NCBI RefSeq assembly: GCF_001411555.2
Contig: NC_049916.1
Span: 4,278,001 to 4,342,000, forward strand
DNA length: 64,000 bases
Direction: 5' to 3'
From: Juglans regia
Taxonomy: Eukaryota > Streptophyta > Magnoliopsida > Fagales > Juglandaceae
Within the stretch, counting starts at the first letter, position 1. Every line of letters begins with the position of its first letter. Made by a program: the position numbers and the translations under genes. This document shows positions 34,401 to 46,659 of this stretch, piece by piece. The notes beneath the pieces are model-generated. The model did not search any database. It was not told where the DNA came from and worked only from the letters and a program-made list of their open reading frames with translations.

Positions 34401-37400
34401 ACAGTCCCTATGTCCACTGGTTGGTTGCAGATTTCTTAACTCAATTGCAAGCCTCAACAGTTTTAACTTCAGTACTCAACTTCATCTTCATTTATTTTTT
34501 TTCTATGAGTAAGAGGTAAATTTTATTGATACGAATGAAATAGCCTATTGTACACAGGAGGTATACAAAAGAACGCCTAAATACATTCTAGAATCGCTAA
34601 ATTAAAGAAAAAAAGTCATGAACATTGTTTCCATTAAGCACAATGGCTGAAAACCAGAGCAATTAATGTGTGTACAAAAAAATTCTGAAACTCCGTCATT
34701 GTGCGCTCCCTATCTTCAAAGCACTGCGCATTCCTTTCTGACCAAGTACACCACATAATGCACAACGGAATCATCTTCCAAACTGCCACCAACTGGGGAC
34801 ATGAATTGCCTTCCAAGTAAATCAACCACCCTTAATGGCATTACCCAAGCAATATCAACTCTTCTAAAGATCTCATTCCACAACACTCTTGTCACCTCAC
34901 AATGCAATAGTAAGTGATCCACTGATTCTCTATGTTTTTTGCACAAATAGCACTAATCCATCACAATGAGTCCCCTCTTCCTTAAGTTGTCCGTGGTAAG
35001 AATATTCCCATGAGCAGCAGTCCATACAAAAAAAGCTACTTTGGAAGGCACACGAGACCTCCAAATACATTTCCATGGGAAGCGTACATTACCTTGTGAT
35101 GCCAATATTTTGTAATACGCCTTGATTATAAACTTCTTGCTACCAATGGTTTCCATTGTATCCTATCCCCCTGTGCCATTATACTTCCTATGGAGTATAT
35201 CAATCTGAAAAATTCTGAAACAGTATGCAATTCCCAATCATGATTATCCCTATTAAATAGGACATTCCACTGGTGAGAACCATGAGAAAATGCAAGTAGA
35301 TCTGCCACAAAAGCATCTCTATTAACTACAATACTATAGAGAGCTGGGAAGGCCCTTTCAAGAGCACGCTCTCCACACCAAACATTATGCCAAAACCTGA
35401 TTTTGGTACCCTCTCCAACCACAAAACGGATATGATTTTCGAAACACTGCCAACCCCTCCTAATAAATTTCCACAAGCCCACACACCATAGCCCCCCCCC
35501 CAAAAAAAACACTTCAGTGTCTAAAATCAATAACTTCCTTCCACAACGAATCCCCCTCCAAGTGGTACCTCCATAGCCATTTCCACAATAGAGCATTATT
35601 GAAGGTCCTCAAGTTGTGCACTCCCAATCCGCTGATCGAGAATGGGGGGCAAACTTTATTCCAATTAACAAGATGGAATTTTGTTTCCTCCCCCACTCCA
35701 CCCCACAAGAAAGCCCGAAATAACTTCTCGATCATATTCACCACCCCTGCAGGCAACAGAAATAGAGATAAAAAATAGGTCAGAAGGTTAGATAAAGTGC
35801 TCTTAATCAGTGTGAGTCGACCCACTTTCGATAAATACAACTATTTCCAACCAGCCAACATTTTCTCAACTTTCTCAATGACTCCATCCCAAATAGCTCT
35901 AGCTTTAAAGGTTGCCCCCAACAGAAAACCCAAATATTTCATAGACAAATAAGACACTTTACAACCCAAGAGATTTTCCATATTGTTGATTCTAGACACC
36001 ACACCCACCACCACCATCTCAGACTTACCAAAATTCACCTTAAGCCCCAACACGGCTTCAAAGCATAAAAATAGTGCTCGTAAAGCTTGAATTTGGCCAA
36101 GATCCGCTTCACAAAAGAGGAGAGTGCCATCTGCAAATAAGAGATGTGAGATTATGATAGAGTCATTAGTACCATTACTCACCGAAAAATCGGCTTAAAA
36201 ACCTCCTTCAACAGCAGCTTTCACCATCCGACCAAGTGTCTCCATAACAATAACGAAAAGAAAAAGAAACAACGGATCCCCTTACCGCAATCCATGGGAA
36301 CTGTTAAAAAATCCAACAGGGGTGCCATTAACTAGCACTGAGAAGCGAGCGATAGTAACACAATGTCAAATACATGAAATCCACCTATCAACAAAGCCAC
36401 ACCTCCCGAGCAAATAAAAGAGAAATTCCCAATTCACATGGTCATATGTTTTTTCCATGTCAAGCTTGCATAGAATGCCTGGTACTCCCTCCTTCAACCT
36501 ATGATCCAAGCACTCATTGTCTCCCCTAAACAAATGCATTATGAGACTTAGAAATAATTTGTTCAATTACCAAGCTTAGCCGATTAACAAGAACTTTCGA
36601 AATAATCTTGTATACCCCACTCACCAGGCTTATAGAGCGGAAATCCTCAACTTCCATAGCCGCATGTTTCTTCAGTATGAGAGCAATCAACATCGCATTA
36701 AGGCATTTATTAAACTTTTTTAAGGAGTGGAAATCAAGAAAAACCTGCATAACATCACATTTCACAATCTCCCAACAAGCTTGAAAGAATCCTAACGAAA
36801 AGCCATTCGGACCCAGCGCTTTTTCTTTAGCCAACTTCATCTTCTACTTGTATCTCTCTTATAAAAATTTTAAAAAAAAAATCTCCAATTCTAAATCCCA
36901 AACTCCCCCATCCCACCCCAAAAAAAAAAGTAAAAAAATATTATAAAGTCTATCCAGAGTGTCAAATCTTTTTCCATCCATTTAACAGAGTTCAAAATTT
37001 GAAATATCAATCTATGTCAATAGTCCAAGGAGGATGGGGGTAAAGGAATTGGATTTTTGAATCCGTCATTAGAGGTCTCATAACATGTTTCAAGGGTAAG
37101 ATCAAAGCTTTAAGTACTTATCAAAAAAAAAAAAAAAGATCAAAGCTTTAAGAGGGTTAGCATACACAGATGATTCAGAGAACAATATCCTATCTATTTG
37201 GAATTGGAATGGATAAGAAGGCAAGGCTATAGTAGGACATAGGCCTGGAGGGTGGGCTCCTATACCCATCCTACCCAGCCCATCCGCCCGCACCCACAGG
37301 CTACTGGGCGGGCAGGCAGATCAAAATCTTAAAACATTAAAAGCGGGCGAGGCTTGGGCATGGGTACCAACCCGCCCATATATAACCCACCCGCCCACCC

Positions 37401-40400
37401 CATACTATATAAGCCAAAAAAAAAACCTAATTTTACCCTCATTTATTCTCTCCCCCAAGTCTTCCGTCGCTCACTTCCTCTTCTTCTTCTCTTCATCTCC
37501 TCCAACGGCCAAGTCTCCCATTCTTCTTCATCTCCTTCTCATCCTCCTCCTCCTCCTCCTCCTCCTCACCTTCTTCTAGATTTCTTCTAGCAGACCCATG
37601 GTCGTGGGTCACTTGAACTGGTTATGGCTAAGAGATCCACGACCATGGCCATCGGCCTCTATAGACTACAACCCACAGCCACAACTTGGTCGTGGGTTGT
37701 AGAAACCCACGATCATGTCTTGGTCGTGCCCCACTGTACCTCTCATCTTTGCCTCCCTACCATTTTTCTATAGAAAGCAAGTGGAAGACTCATGGTTCTA
37801 CACAGAGATTGGTATGGATCTACACATTTTTGAAGATCTACAACCATGACTTGGTAAGGATTGGTATACATATTTCAAGATCTACACACAAAGATTGGTT
37901 GAAGAAACCCACGAATTTTTTTCAATTTATGGTTGGGCGAAGAGCAGGTATTCGTTAAACAGGGGCAGATAGATAGTGGCTCAGGGCGGGTAGGGGGCAG
38001 GGTGGAAAATGACCCCCCGCCCAAGAAGTTGTGAAGTGTGTCCTATGATTATATCATATGTAAACAAAAGCAACTCAAATATGTCATCCTCAGGCTTCGT
38101 TTGGAAGTTAAATTCATCTCAACTCATCTCAATATATCATTACAACTTTTTCAAATCCCAACACAAAATATAATAAACAATTCAACTTTTTGAATCCCAA
38201 AATAATAATAATAATAAATTATAATATTCTAATAATATTTTATCATCTCAATTCAACTCAACTTAATTCAGTTCAACATTCAAGCGCACCCTCATACTAG
38301 GAGGCAAAATATTATGACTACTGTATACTTTTTCTTTTGATAGGCCTATATACTCTTTCTATGGTTTTCTAAGTCATGATGATTGCTTTCTGCAAATCTG
38401 GGTTCAGCAAAAAGCAAAATTATTTATTTGATTGAACATTGAAGAATAAGTTATTTCTTTTTTTTTATAAGTACAAATATTATATATATATATATCAATA
38501 GGAGTAACCAAGTACACTGAATATATACAAGAAAACATCTTGTCCATATTAGAAAGCCCTTAATGACCCAAAAATCCCGTGAAAAAACAACCAAAAATAC
38601 ACCAAGCCCGACCCCAACCCCTTGTTTCCGTCTTCACAATGCCCTCCCTTTAGACTTCCCTCTAGTTGAGCTACCACCCTTAGCGTCATAGTTAATTGCC
38701 CAAGAAAGACGTTGTAATTCCCTGATTTTCTTGAAACTTGATTTGGTTTCAAGCACGTGGCTTGCCTCAATAGTAGTGATTAGTTCTTTAAATTGGTATT
38801 CACATCCTCCATGTGAAATTCTCACAAACTGCTGAATCTCGTTAACTTTAGGCAGAATTCAATCCGCTATTGGAGGAAGAGAGACCAGGTGAGCAACATT
38901 ATCCCCAAACACAGTATCCAGCTGCACTCCAAACTCTAGACATTCCTCTACACAAGGCACCAATGCCAAACCCATATTCAAATCTCATACCTCCTCAGCA
39001 GCTCCATTGGTTCTCTCCGATGGTATCAGGGTCCCCATTGGAGATTTTGGGATAACAGCAAGTCCCTTCACCTCTGGTGACCCTTTATGTGCAACTTCAG
39101 CGGATCCTACATCTCCTTCAGACTCGGCAGTACACCATTTTCCTTCAACTCTTACGAGGGAGCCATAGTTTCTTCGGGGACCAAGGGTGTAATACCGACT
39201 ATCGGTGTATCCTGTGTTACCTGAGCCGAATGGCATTCCATTACTGATGTCTCTACGCCGATACCCGACGTAGAACCAACTTCAAATAACCCAGATTTCC
39301 TTTTGACCAGCCATACTCTCCTGGATCTGGTTATAGGGACAGAGCTTAATCAGATTTTCCGTTTTCCTTTATCTGAGTTTAAAGGATTCGGGCCTATCTT
39401 AGTCTTGTTTCTTACAACCTTGTTGCCTCCAGCTGAAAGCAAGTCTATTTTCGTAGACGAGAAAGCTATCGCTGCCTTCAACTCGACAAGTTGGGTTTTC
39501 ATCTCCTTTAAAGAATTGTGCATCGTGACAAGCTAGTTCTGAGGCATGATCTGCAAACCACTTTCATCGTTCCCCTCACTTTGAACCCCCGAAACATGAC
39601 CCGTCTTCAGAGCTGCCGCATATGATCGCCTCGCCACCGTGGTTGTACTTGGGTCTTTATGATTCACCTCCAAGTTGATGTTCTTATTCTTCTTCTGGTT
39701 TTCCTTCCTTGACCCATCAGCTAAAAACATATCCGCAGCTTTGTGTAATTCCACAGCAAACTTCTCCCAACCCAGACCTTCATACCCTTTAGGAATGACT
39801 ACAACACTCTACCAGCCTCTTCCACCATATTCGGTGACAGTTAGATACCTACCATGGTCGTTGGAGCATCATTGAGCCATGAATGCTCTATTTCCTTCGC
39901 GCAAGTGTTTTGTGAAATCCAACTTTCCCCCTTCCTGTAATACGGCCTCCACTGTAGCTATCAACCATTCTATACCACTATGACCCATCACTACAAATCT
40001 TAAAACCCTTCTGCTCCTTTCCACAATTTTTAATGAAGACCACCATGTTTCTGGCAAAAACTCTATAGCCTTCAATTCCACCCAAAAGCGCACCAGCTAA
40101 CCCATAATGATATCAAACCTTCGACTTCAGATGCAAGGGCTTCCCAAGCTGAAGGGCTTCATTCTGTCGAGTATTTATGCAAAAAGCTTTGAGAGGCAGA
40201 TAAAAATCTGCGAAATGAACTGTTGATAGGGCTCATGGGACAAGCTAATCTAGATGTCGGAGTGCTCGAAGTAGACTCACCGGAATCCGGCGACTCTTTC
40301 TGTGTCAACAGAGACTGCGGAAAACTCCCTTGCAAAAATACAGTTCACCGAAGGGAGGACCAACTCCAAACGGCCCTCAGCAAAGTCGCCTGGGCCCGTC

Positions 40401-42590
40401 GACCTTGTCTGTGACTGAGGTGTCACTCGCCGGCTAAAGAGAATGGAGGGATGCGGCAGTTGGGTTGCGTCTGTCGCCATAGCCCTCTAGGATATACGAA
40501 AACACCAGCAAATCGACGCCGAAGTACTCCTATTAGCCTCGCCTAAAGTCAGCGAAACTTTCTGTGTCAATAGCATGGCCACCGGAGCACTCTGAAAGAC
40601 GAAAGAAACCCTTGCAAAAGTCCAAGTCACTGGTGGGAGGACCGGCGCCGGATGGCCCTCAACGAAGTCACTAAGGCCTATCGGCCTTGTCTGTGCTGGT
40701 GGTGAGGTGGCAAGTGTGGGTGGAAGGTGGAGGCGGGTCTGGTAGCCTCTAGGGTTTGGTAGATTCAAGGTCAATCTTAGTTATTTCTCTTTTAGTAGGG
40801 TGTGAAAATCAATTGTACAGCTAGGAATTATATGCTATTAAGCAGAGTACTAGAGTAGGAAGATTTTGGAAAGCTGCATCTACAACCTTTTGGTGCATTT
40901 GTGGCATTAAGATTCTTAGGTTAAAGTTGAGAAAAAGGGAAATTCTCCAATCCATGTTCTTAAGTTGAACCTCACAGCATCTATACATTGTTTCTGGAAT
41001 TCCTAGACAATAACTCTACTTTTCATTCACATTAATTTGTATTTGTGATAATGGCACAAAATAAGATGTGATAATATTTCTTTTTTTTTATCGGTAAACA
41101 TGATTTTATTGAAAATAATGATATCAAAGCACAGAGTTTCTACCCCAACAATATCTTTTTGTATCGGTAAACTACCCTGACAATAACGGTACTCAGATTA
41201 TAAGTGGATGAGAAGTTCCTAGATCCGAAGAAGTACCTCCAGTAAATATTGCTTTATAAGTCTCTTATGCACATCCAAAGCATATGTCTCCAACCCCAAG
41301 TCTTTCTCTAACAATCTCCGTACCCCCTCAAATGTCAAGGAACTGCATTTTAAAAACAATTTCACCAATAACTCAACTTTTGAATCGCCCATGACAGGCT
41401 CAAAGCCCAAAATACTCACTAATGTACTAATAAAATGACTTTTAAGCAAATAGCTTGCTTACAATTTTATGCAAAAGATGAAAGACTAATTAATCAGTAG
41501 CAGTATAAACCTACAATTGATTTTATCACCATCACATCAATCAATATATTCTTGATGTATAGAAGGAATAATATGGATAACCAAAAAAATCTTGACTTAC
41601 TAAAACAGCACATTTAATGGTAAACTATGATCTGTACAAAAACCTTCCTTCTGAATTTGATGCATAGGACAATCCCCAACATTGTTCCCAAACAAAAGAA
41701 AAAAAACCAATAGGCATCTACAGTAACTCCGTTTGCTATTGTTTTATTATCTACAGTTCCTTTTCACAAAGAAAACTCAAAATATTGAAACATACGTAGA
41801 TATAGCTACAAGTAAAGATACATATTCATACATATATGGATGTTTCTATGTATGCGTGTATGTGTATATCTCGTCCTTATGGAAATAAGACAAGGGAAAA
41901 CGAGTTATATTTTTATAGGTCGAGGGAAAACAAGATAGCTAAATACACGTAAATAAACAGATAAGAAGTTTAGGTGCTGTTGTAAAAGGCAAGCATACAA
42001 CAATTACCAAAACCAGAACAAGAAATAGAAATCTAATAACACAACAACAGAGAGGGACATTCTGATGAGAAATTAAACTATTACACAACCTTCAACAAGT
42101 ATGGAAAAGTGCTAGATCTCACATGAACATATTTCTCTGTTAATTATGTACCTGGAATAGAATTTATTTCATAAACGGAGCCCATAACAAAGAAAACCTT
42201 CAAACCCAGAAATTAAATGTAAGCATAAAACTCCTAGTTCTTCAATATTCTGCAAAACCCACTATTACTAGAAGTTTCTACAAACCATACTACTATTGCT
42301 ATTATGCTTATGTACCCAATTCAAGCCAAACACGACAAAATTTGAACGAAAAACACTTTTTCTCCGCCCCTATAACATCCAATCACGAAAAGCATTTTGA
42401 GAATCTCCCAGGAGAAAATTTAGTACCAATTGATTTGAGAGAGAGAGAGAGAGTACTCGGCTTGTTCTTGGAAGTAAGCAACGCGAGAGCGCATAGCTCC
42501 TTTAATCTGCGACTCGATGTCGTGCGCCAAATCCTTGATTTCTGTCTTAGGGCTCTCGCTATGCTGCGCCACCTCCGCCACCTCCGCCAT
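31430..42590 (-). CDS. HIRIP3/CHZ-like histone chaperone with DEK-C repeats (1-bp frameshift)
   Basis: Nine exons on the minus strand: 42590-42457, 41342-41237, 33635-33355, 33196-33091, 33013-32667, 32576-32500, 32421-32297, 31822-31577 and 31452-31430. A 481-aa nuclear protein is expected if one missing base is allowed for. Features: N-terminal helix; DEK-C-type module ([18 protein letters not shown], about residue 46); a second such module ([17 protein letters not shown], about residue 177); Ser/Lys/Glu-rich linker; [12 protein letters not shown] resembling the H2A.Z-chaperone CHZ motif; and an Asp-rich acidic tail. Exon 5 lacks one A in the run at 32707-32709, so the literal frame stops at 32669 (about 323 aa), while every later exon fits the other frame with correct splice phases. 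Either a recent null allele or an assembly error. Intron 2 (7.6 kb) holds two LINEs. Confidence 0.85.
32062..32082 (+). mobile_element. LINE 3'-tail micro-insertion (a)
   Basis: About 21 bp ending TTTACCGAT plus a poly(A) run, flanked by AACTTGGCTTC (32051-32061 and 32083-32093). It is in an intron of the HIRIP3-like gene. It looks like an extremely 5'-truncated LINE insertion. Confidence 0.7.
34490..36832 (-). mobile_element. 5'-truncated L1-type LINE
   Basis: A 2.34-kb minus-strand insertion flanked by the 12-bp duplication AACTTCATCTTC (34478-34489 and 36833-36844). The 3' end has 'caataaaatttacctctta' followed by a poly(A) run (T-run near 34494-34501 on the plus strand). The 5' end starts abruptly within the RT domain, as expected from incomplete reverse transcription. 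It lies in intron 2 of the HIRIP3-like gene, in the same orientation. Confidence 0.93.
34634..36832 (-). pseudogene. LINE ORF2 (reverse transcriptase and zf-RVT), degraded
   Basis: In order: RT entry ([14 protein letters not shown], then [19 protein letters not shown]), a palm segment with [14 protein letters not shown] (the usual FADD catalytic pair reads FADG), [28 protein letters not shown], and a zinc-binding RVT domain ([28 protein letters not shown]). Several frame breaks split it. The endonuclease domain is absent because of 5' truncation. Confidence 0.92.
37115..37136 (+). mobile_element. LINE 3'-tail micro-insertion (b)
   Basis: Only TACTTATC plus a poly(A) run (22 bp), flanked by the perfect 16-bp repeat AGATCAAAGCTTTAAG (37099-37114 and 37137-37152). 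This is the clearest example of the set. Confidence 0.8.
37218..38035. mobile_element. GC-rich non-autonomous transposon-like island
   Basis: A GC-rich stretch within an AT-rich intron. Its ends carry 'gcctggagggtgggctcc' and 'gggcagggtggaaaatgac', with CCCGCCC and GGGCGGG motifs throughout, a CCTCCT run near 37540, and no credible gene. I could not define target duplications. Confidence 0.3.
38093..38291. mobile_element. Tourist-like MITE (CATCTCAACTCATCTC family, copy 1)
   Basis: Begins 'ggcttcgtttggaag' with 'catctcaactcatctc' and ends with a loosely inverted counterpart. The core 'aaatataataaacaattcaa' recurs in five other copies in this window. Confidence 0.6.
38459..40778 (-). mobile_element. 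ORF1-only LINE ('half LINE')
   Basis: A 2.3-kb minus-strand insertion flanked by AGTTATTTCT (38449-38458 and 40779-40788). Its 3' end is 'ttgtacttat' plus poly(A). The 5' region has a tandemly repeated GC-rich leader (about 40230-40480 and 40490-40720 share 'gactttgc/gacttcg'-type blocks and 'tttctgtgtcaa'). An ORF1-like region follows, then the 3' end comes directly, with no endonuclease or RT sequence. It lies in intron 2 of the HIRIP3-like gene. Confidence 0.75.
38600..40093 (-). pseudogene. LINE ORF1-like protein, degraded
   Basis: Fragments in several frames: [12 protein letters not shown] with [12 protein letters not shown] and FREGNRAF-type text near 40093-39869, [13 protein letters not shown] near 39750, and the C-terminal [15 protein letters not shown] with a basic GKSKGR tail near 38700. 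The order and the basic tail match plant LINE ORF1 proteins, which bind RNA. Multiple stops make it non-functional. Confidence 0.65.
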
Positions 42591-43564
42591 TTCTGTGTGC
42601 GTCAGTGCGTGGATGGACGGACTATGGAGTGAAGTCCGCTCTCCGCGGGTGTTTCTGTGCTTAAAACCTTGGGTTGGCAGTTTGGAACGGAGGTAGAGAA
42701 GTAAGGAATTATTACAGTGTATGTACTGGTATGTAACTTCTGCGTGCTTCTTCTGGATCTGAACTGCTCGTTAAGTTTCGAGCCAAATGATTTCAAATCA
42801 TACCCAACGATAAAGGGTAAGACCTTGATATTCCATTTTTAAAATCCTCGAGCATTCTCATTTGGTATTTTTTATGAATGCAACATGAATTTAGTATTTA
42901 GCTATTATATTTACATAAGTTTTTATATTGGAATAGTTATTTTTTCATTATATAATAATAAAATAATATAAGATGAATTTAACTTTGATTATTCACATCA
43001 AATCTCCAAATTGGATTATCCATTTATTCATTATATAGTAATGAGTAATTAATAATTTTTAAAATTTTTTAATTTTTTTAATTATGAATTTATTTTATTT
43101 TATTATATTTTACTATTCATAATATTATATATTAATTAGTAATTGTATTCTAATTATATTTTTTCAATTGTCATTTAAAATGGAGAGAGAAATAATTGAT
43201 ATTAAAATGAGAGAGAAAGAAATAATATAAAAGGGATTTGATGAATGAATAGTGTGTTCCAAATTTGAAAATTAGTTTAGACTTTACTGTAGCTATATTC
43301 TAAATATTTGGAATATAGCTAATTCAATGTGAGGGATTTTATGACCTAATAACTAAATTCTCATTGGATTTAGCTTTTAGCTAATCCAATGAGAATGCTC
43401 TAACTATAAAAAAAAATTATATAAAATTAATCTTACAAACTGATATAACTTGATATGATTTATTATATTGTAAAGTTACTTTTATTATAAAATAGATTTA
43501 ACGGATCATGAAACTATGTAAGTTAGTAAAATTACTCTTGTGTAATCTTTTTGTGATTATAGAA

Positions 43565-43965
43565 CTAGGAGAAATACTCACATGGTGCGGGGCAAGGTGG
43601 AAGGTTTTGGAACATCTCGTTCGCCCCGCCCCCCGCCCAGTCCAATGCTACCCATGGCCCATTGGGCTTAAAATTTATTTCTAGTTTCAAAAAAATGTTT
43701 TTGGACTCAAATTATCATATAATTTAAATTGTAAATTAAAATTTATATATACAACAAAAATTCATATAATTTAAACTCATTATAGTTGTATTCATTTCAT
43801 TGCATTGTCTTGGCCTCCTAAACCAATCTATAGCAGGACAGGGGACAGGACGGGGTCCCGTTGGGGTCATCCTGCCCCCTCTAGGCTTTTTCCTTGAGGG
43901 GCAAGGCTGGGCAGACAAGGGCGGTGGTGAGGTTTGGGTCCCCATTGCCCACCCCTATATAGAAC
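43565..43965. mobile_element. GC-rich-ended non-autonomous transposon-like segment
   Basis: GC-rich ends ('ggtgcggggcaaggtgg' and 'ccattgcccacccctat') surround an AT-rich middle. The CCCACCCCTA end is like many hAT-type termini, but I could not find a target duplication. Confidence 0.35.
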
Positions 43966-45987
43966 TCCTTAGTTTCGAATAAAACTAATTTTTTCTATAA
44001 ATTTCAAGGATATTTTAGTTAAAAATAAAAGTAAAAAATAATTATAAGAGTATTATTTTAAAAAAAAAAAAAGGAATTACCCTTTCATTTAAGCGAAAGT
44101 TTGTAAAATTAGTTGTATTTTTACCATCTTACTAATATTTTGATTGAAGTGGTATTGTTATATTGATTACCTGTAAAAATAGGTTATAGAAATATAATTA
44201 TTTATATTTATATTTTATCTTCAGCACTTTGTAACCACATTGATAATCAAATCCAACAAAAATATTTATAAAAAATTTATTTCACAAACTTGGTAATCCT
44301 TATGAATTTGGATTCATTAGATATGAGATAGATGAAAACTTAAAAAGACGTGTCCTTATCAAAATCTTAAGACATACCTCTAAAATTCAATGAATATAAT
44401 TTTAACAAGTCTGATTATATTAGCCGTTGAATGTTTGTCATTATCGAAGATCAAGATAGAAGAAAGAAAGGAAGAAGGAAGCAAGAAGGAAAAAAAATAT
44501 TAGGAATTTTTAAATAAAGATAAATTAATATTTTTTCATCCCATGACATATATTATGTTATTGAAAGTTTATAAATAATAATTGTAACAATATGACATGA
44601 GGTCTTAGAATGGGATATGATACATCCGTTAAGCCATCTAATAATTAAGGTTAATTAGAAATTCATTAGTTGAAATTTCACATTTTTACAAAATAAGATT
44701 ATAGCTTTTAACTTTCACAATATTATTGTTATAGTTTGGGTAGCACTTCCAATCGGTCGGGTGGGTTATTTGCTTTTACACTAGACAATCAGCAGCTACT
44801 ACATAGGGGTCTCATGAAAATCCCACTTACACCTACATACAAGTTATTTCTCTCCCTCACCCTTCCCCCCACCCACGTCTCTCTCTCTCTCCTGAACTTT
44901 TTCTCCAAACCTCTCTGCATTTTTACTTGTAAGCATTAACTTATCATGAAGAACTATTTTGTACTTAAGAAACCAGAATAAGCAGAGATTTTAATAAAAC
45001 ATATGATTTCATTTATTTCTGTATTTAGCATTTGTAACGATAAAACCAGTTTTATTGTTAAAAATATTCTTTTCTTTCCTTTTTGTTCAACCAATTTGCC
45101 AGAATCTATTACACCAGACGCCATATCTCTCTTTGGGAAAATTATATTGTTCCGTAATATAAGACCATATATTTGCGTGGATCCAATTTGATCATGTTGT
45201 ATGATAATTCAGTAACTGAATCACTAGTAAATTAAGAAGAGAAATGAACATGTTTGTGTTCATCATCTCATTAATCGGTACATACGAAATTGCAATGAAG
45301 AAAGAAGCCTACAGGACAAATTCTTATTGGTGGAGGCAAGGTCGCCTTGGGCAAAGATGGGAAAATCAAACCAGAAAACCCACGACAGTGAGAAAATTAA
45401 ACGACTGCTAACCCATAACCACGACTGCTAACCCATAAATCAAACCCTAAAATCTAAAAGAAAATGGCATGTGAAAAAATCAAAAATTTACTCACGATAG
45501 TGAAAAGATCTTAGCTGCAATAGGTGCTGCATGCGAGGGAGGGGGTGGGGAAGGGAAAAGACTCTGCAATCGATGAAGTTAAAGGGGTGAGAACTTGCTT
45601 GAAGAATTCGTGGGAGGGAGGAAGGGAGGGAGGGGGAAGGAAGGGGAAGATCTGAAGGGGGAAAGAAGGAAGGGAGAAAAGAATTTGGGGGAGAGAGGAA
45701 GGGAAAGAAGAATGGTTTATGTGCGGGTGTATATGTGTCTTTCCTGCACTTTCTATGTAGCGAATTCGTATTAGCTGGTATAAAAACAAATAATCCACCC
45801 GACCGGCCTTGAGTTTTTTCCTTATAGTTTAGATTCCGATCCTACTAAGAAATTTCATCGTTAGTAGTTAATATTGATAGTTTAAGACGAAATTATATTC
45901 AAATTCAAACTAAATACACAGTGCATACCAAATCACTTGAGAATGATCTAAAAATTATTGATTTAACTTTTACAATATTGATGACTT

Positions 45988-46183
45988 GGCCCCGTTTGCA
46001 TAAACGGTTTCTTCTCATCTCATCTCATTATTATAACTTTATTAAATTTACATAAAATATAATAAACAATTCAACTTTTCAAATCACAAAATAATAATAA
46101 TAGTAAAAATAATGTTCTAACAATATTTTATTCAACTTTCATATAAAACTATCTCATCTTATCTTATTATCTATATGGGGCCC
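45988..46183. mobile_element. Tourist-like MITE (CATCTC family, copy 2)
   Basis: Starts GGCCCCGTTTGCATA and ends TATATGGGGCCC. The interior 'aaatataataaacaattcaa' matches the other copies. Confidence 0.65.
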
Positions 46184-46429
46184 AACTCGCAATAATCTAG
46201 ACAATGGGAAGTCACATGCACTAAATTTAATGCGCATCAAATCACTTAATGATACTTGAGGAATTAGATGAAATGAAAAATATGTTAATAATAGTGAAAT
46301 AATTTATTAATAGTATTAAAATAATTTGAGTTATCATATTTTATTAAGTTTTGGGAAATAAGAGAAAAAAATTAAATAAAAATATTATAAAGTTAAAATA
46401 TTGTCAAATATGGTTTTTTAATATTATAT

Positions 46430-46612
46430 TTATTTTAAAATTTTAAAAAGTTGAATTGTTTTTGGTATTCTGTTTGAAAGTTTGAAAAAATTGTAATGAT
46501 TAGATAATGATTAGATAAAAAAGTTGAATATTTAAAATTGAAAAATATTTATATTTGAGTCTATTTAAAAATAAAATAAGATAAGATAGAATAAGATGAA
46601 ACATCTTCAAAC
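46430..46612. repeat. Tourist-like MITE (CATCTC family, copy 3, degraded)
   Basis: The reverse-oriented core ('aaaaagttgaattgttt', 'tttgaaaaaattgtaatgat') and 'aagataagatagaataagat' near the end identify it. Its ends are unclear. Confidence 0.45.
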
Positions 46613-46659
46613 AACTCCTAACTCTAAAACCGTCGAGCCACACCCTTAACTAAGGTTGT

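Noticed and set aside
41067..41130. Another LINE-tail micro-insertion (T run followed by ATCGGTAAACATG)
   Set aside because: The tail sequence fits, but I could not find a convincing flanking duplication.
45511..45798. Minus-strand frame rich in Pro, Ser and Phe
   Set aside because: Composition reflects a purine/pyrimidine-biased tract (GGGAAGG repeats), not a conserved protein.
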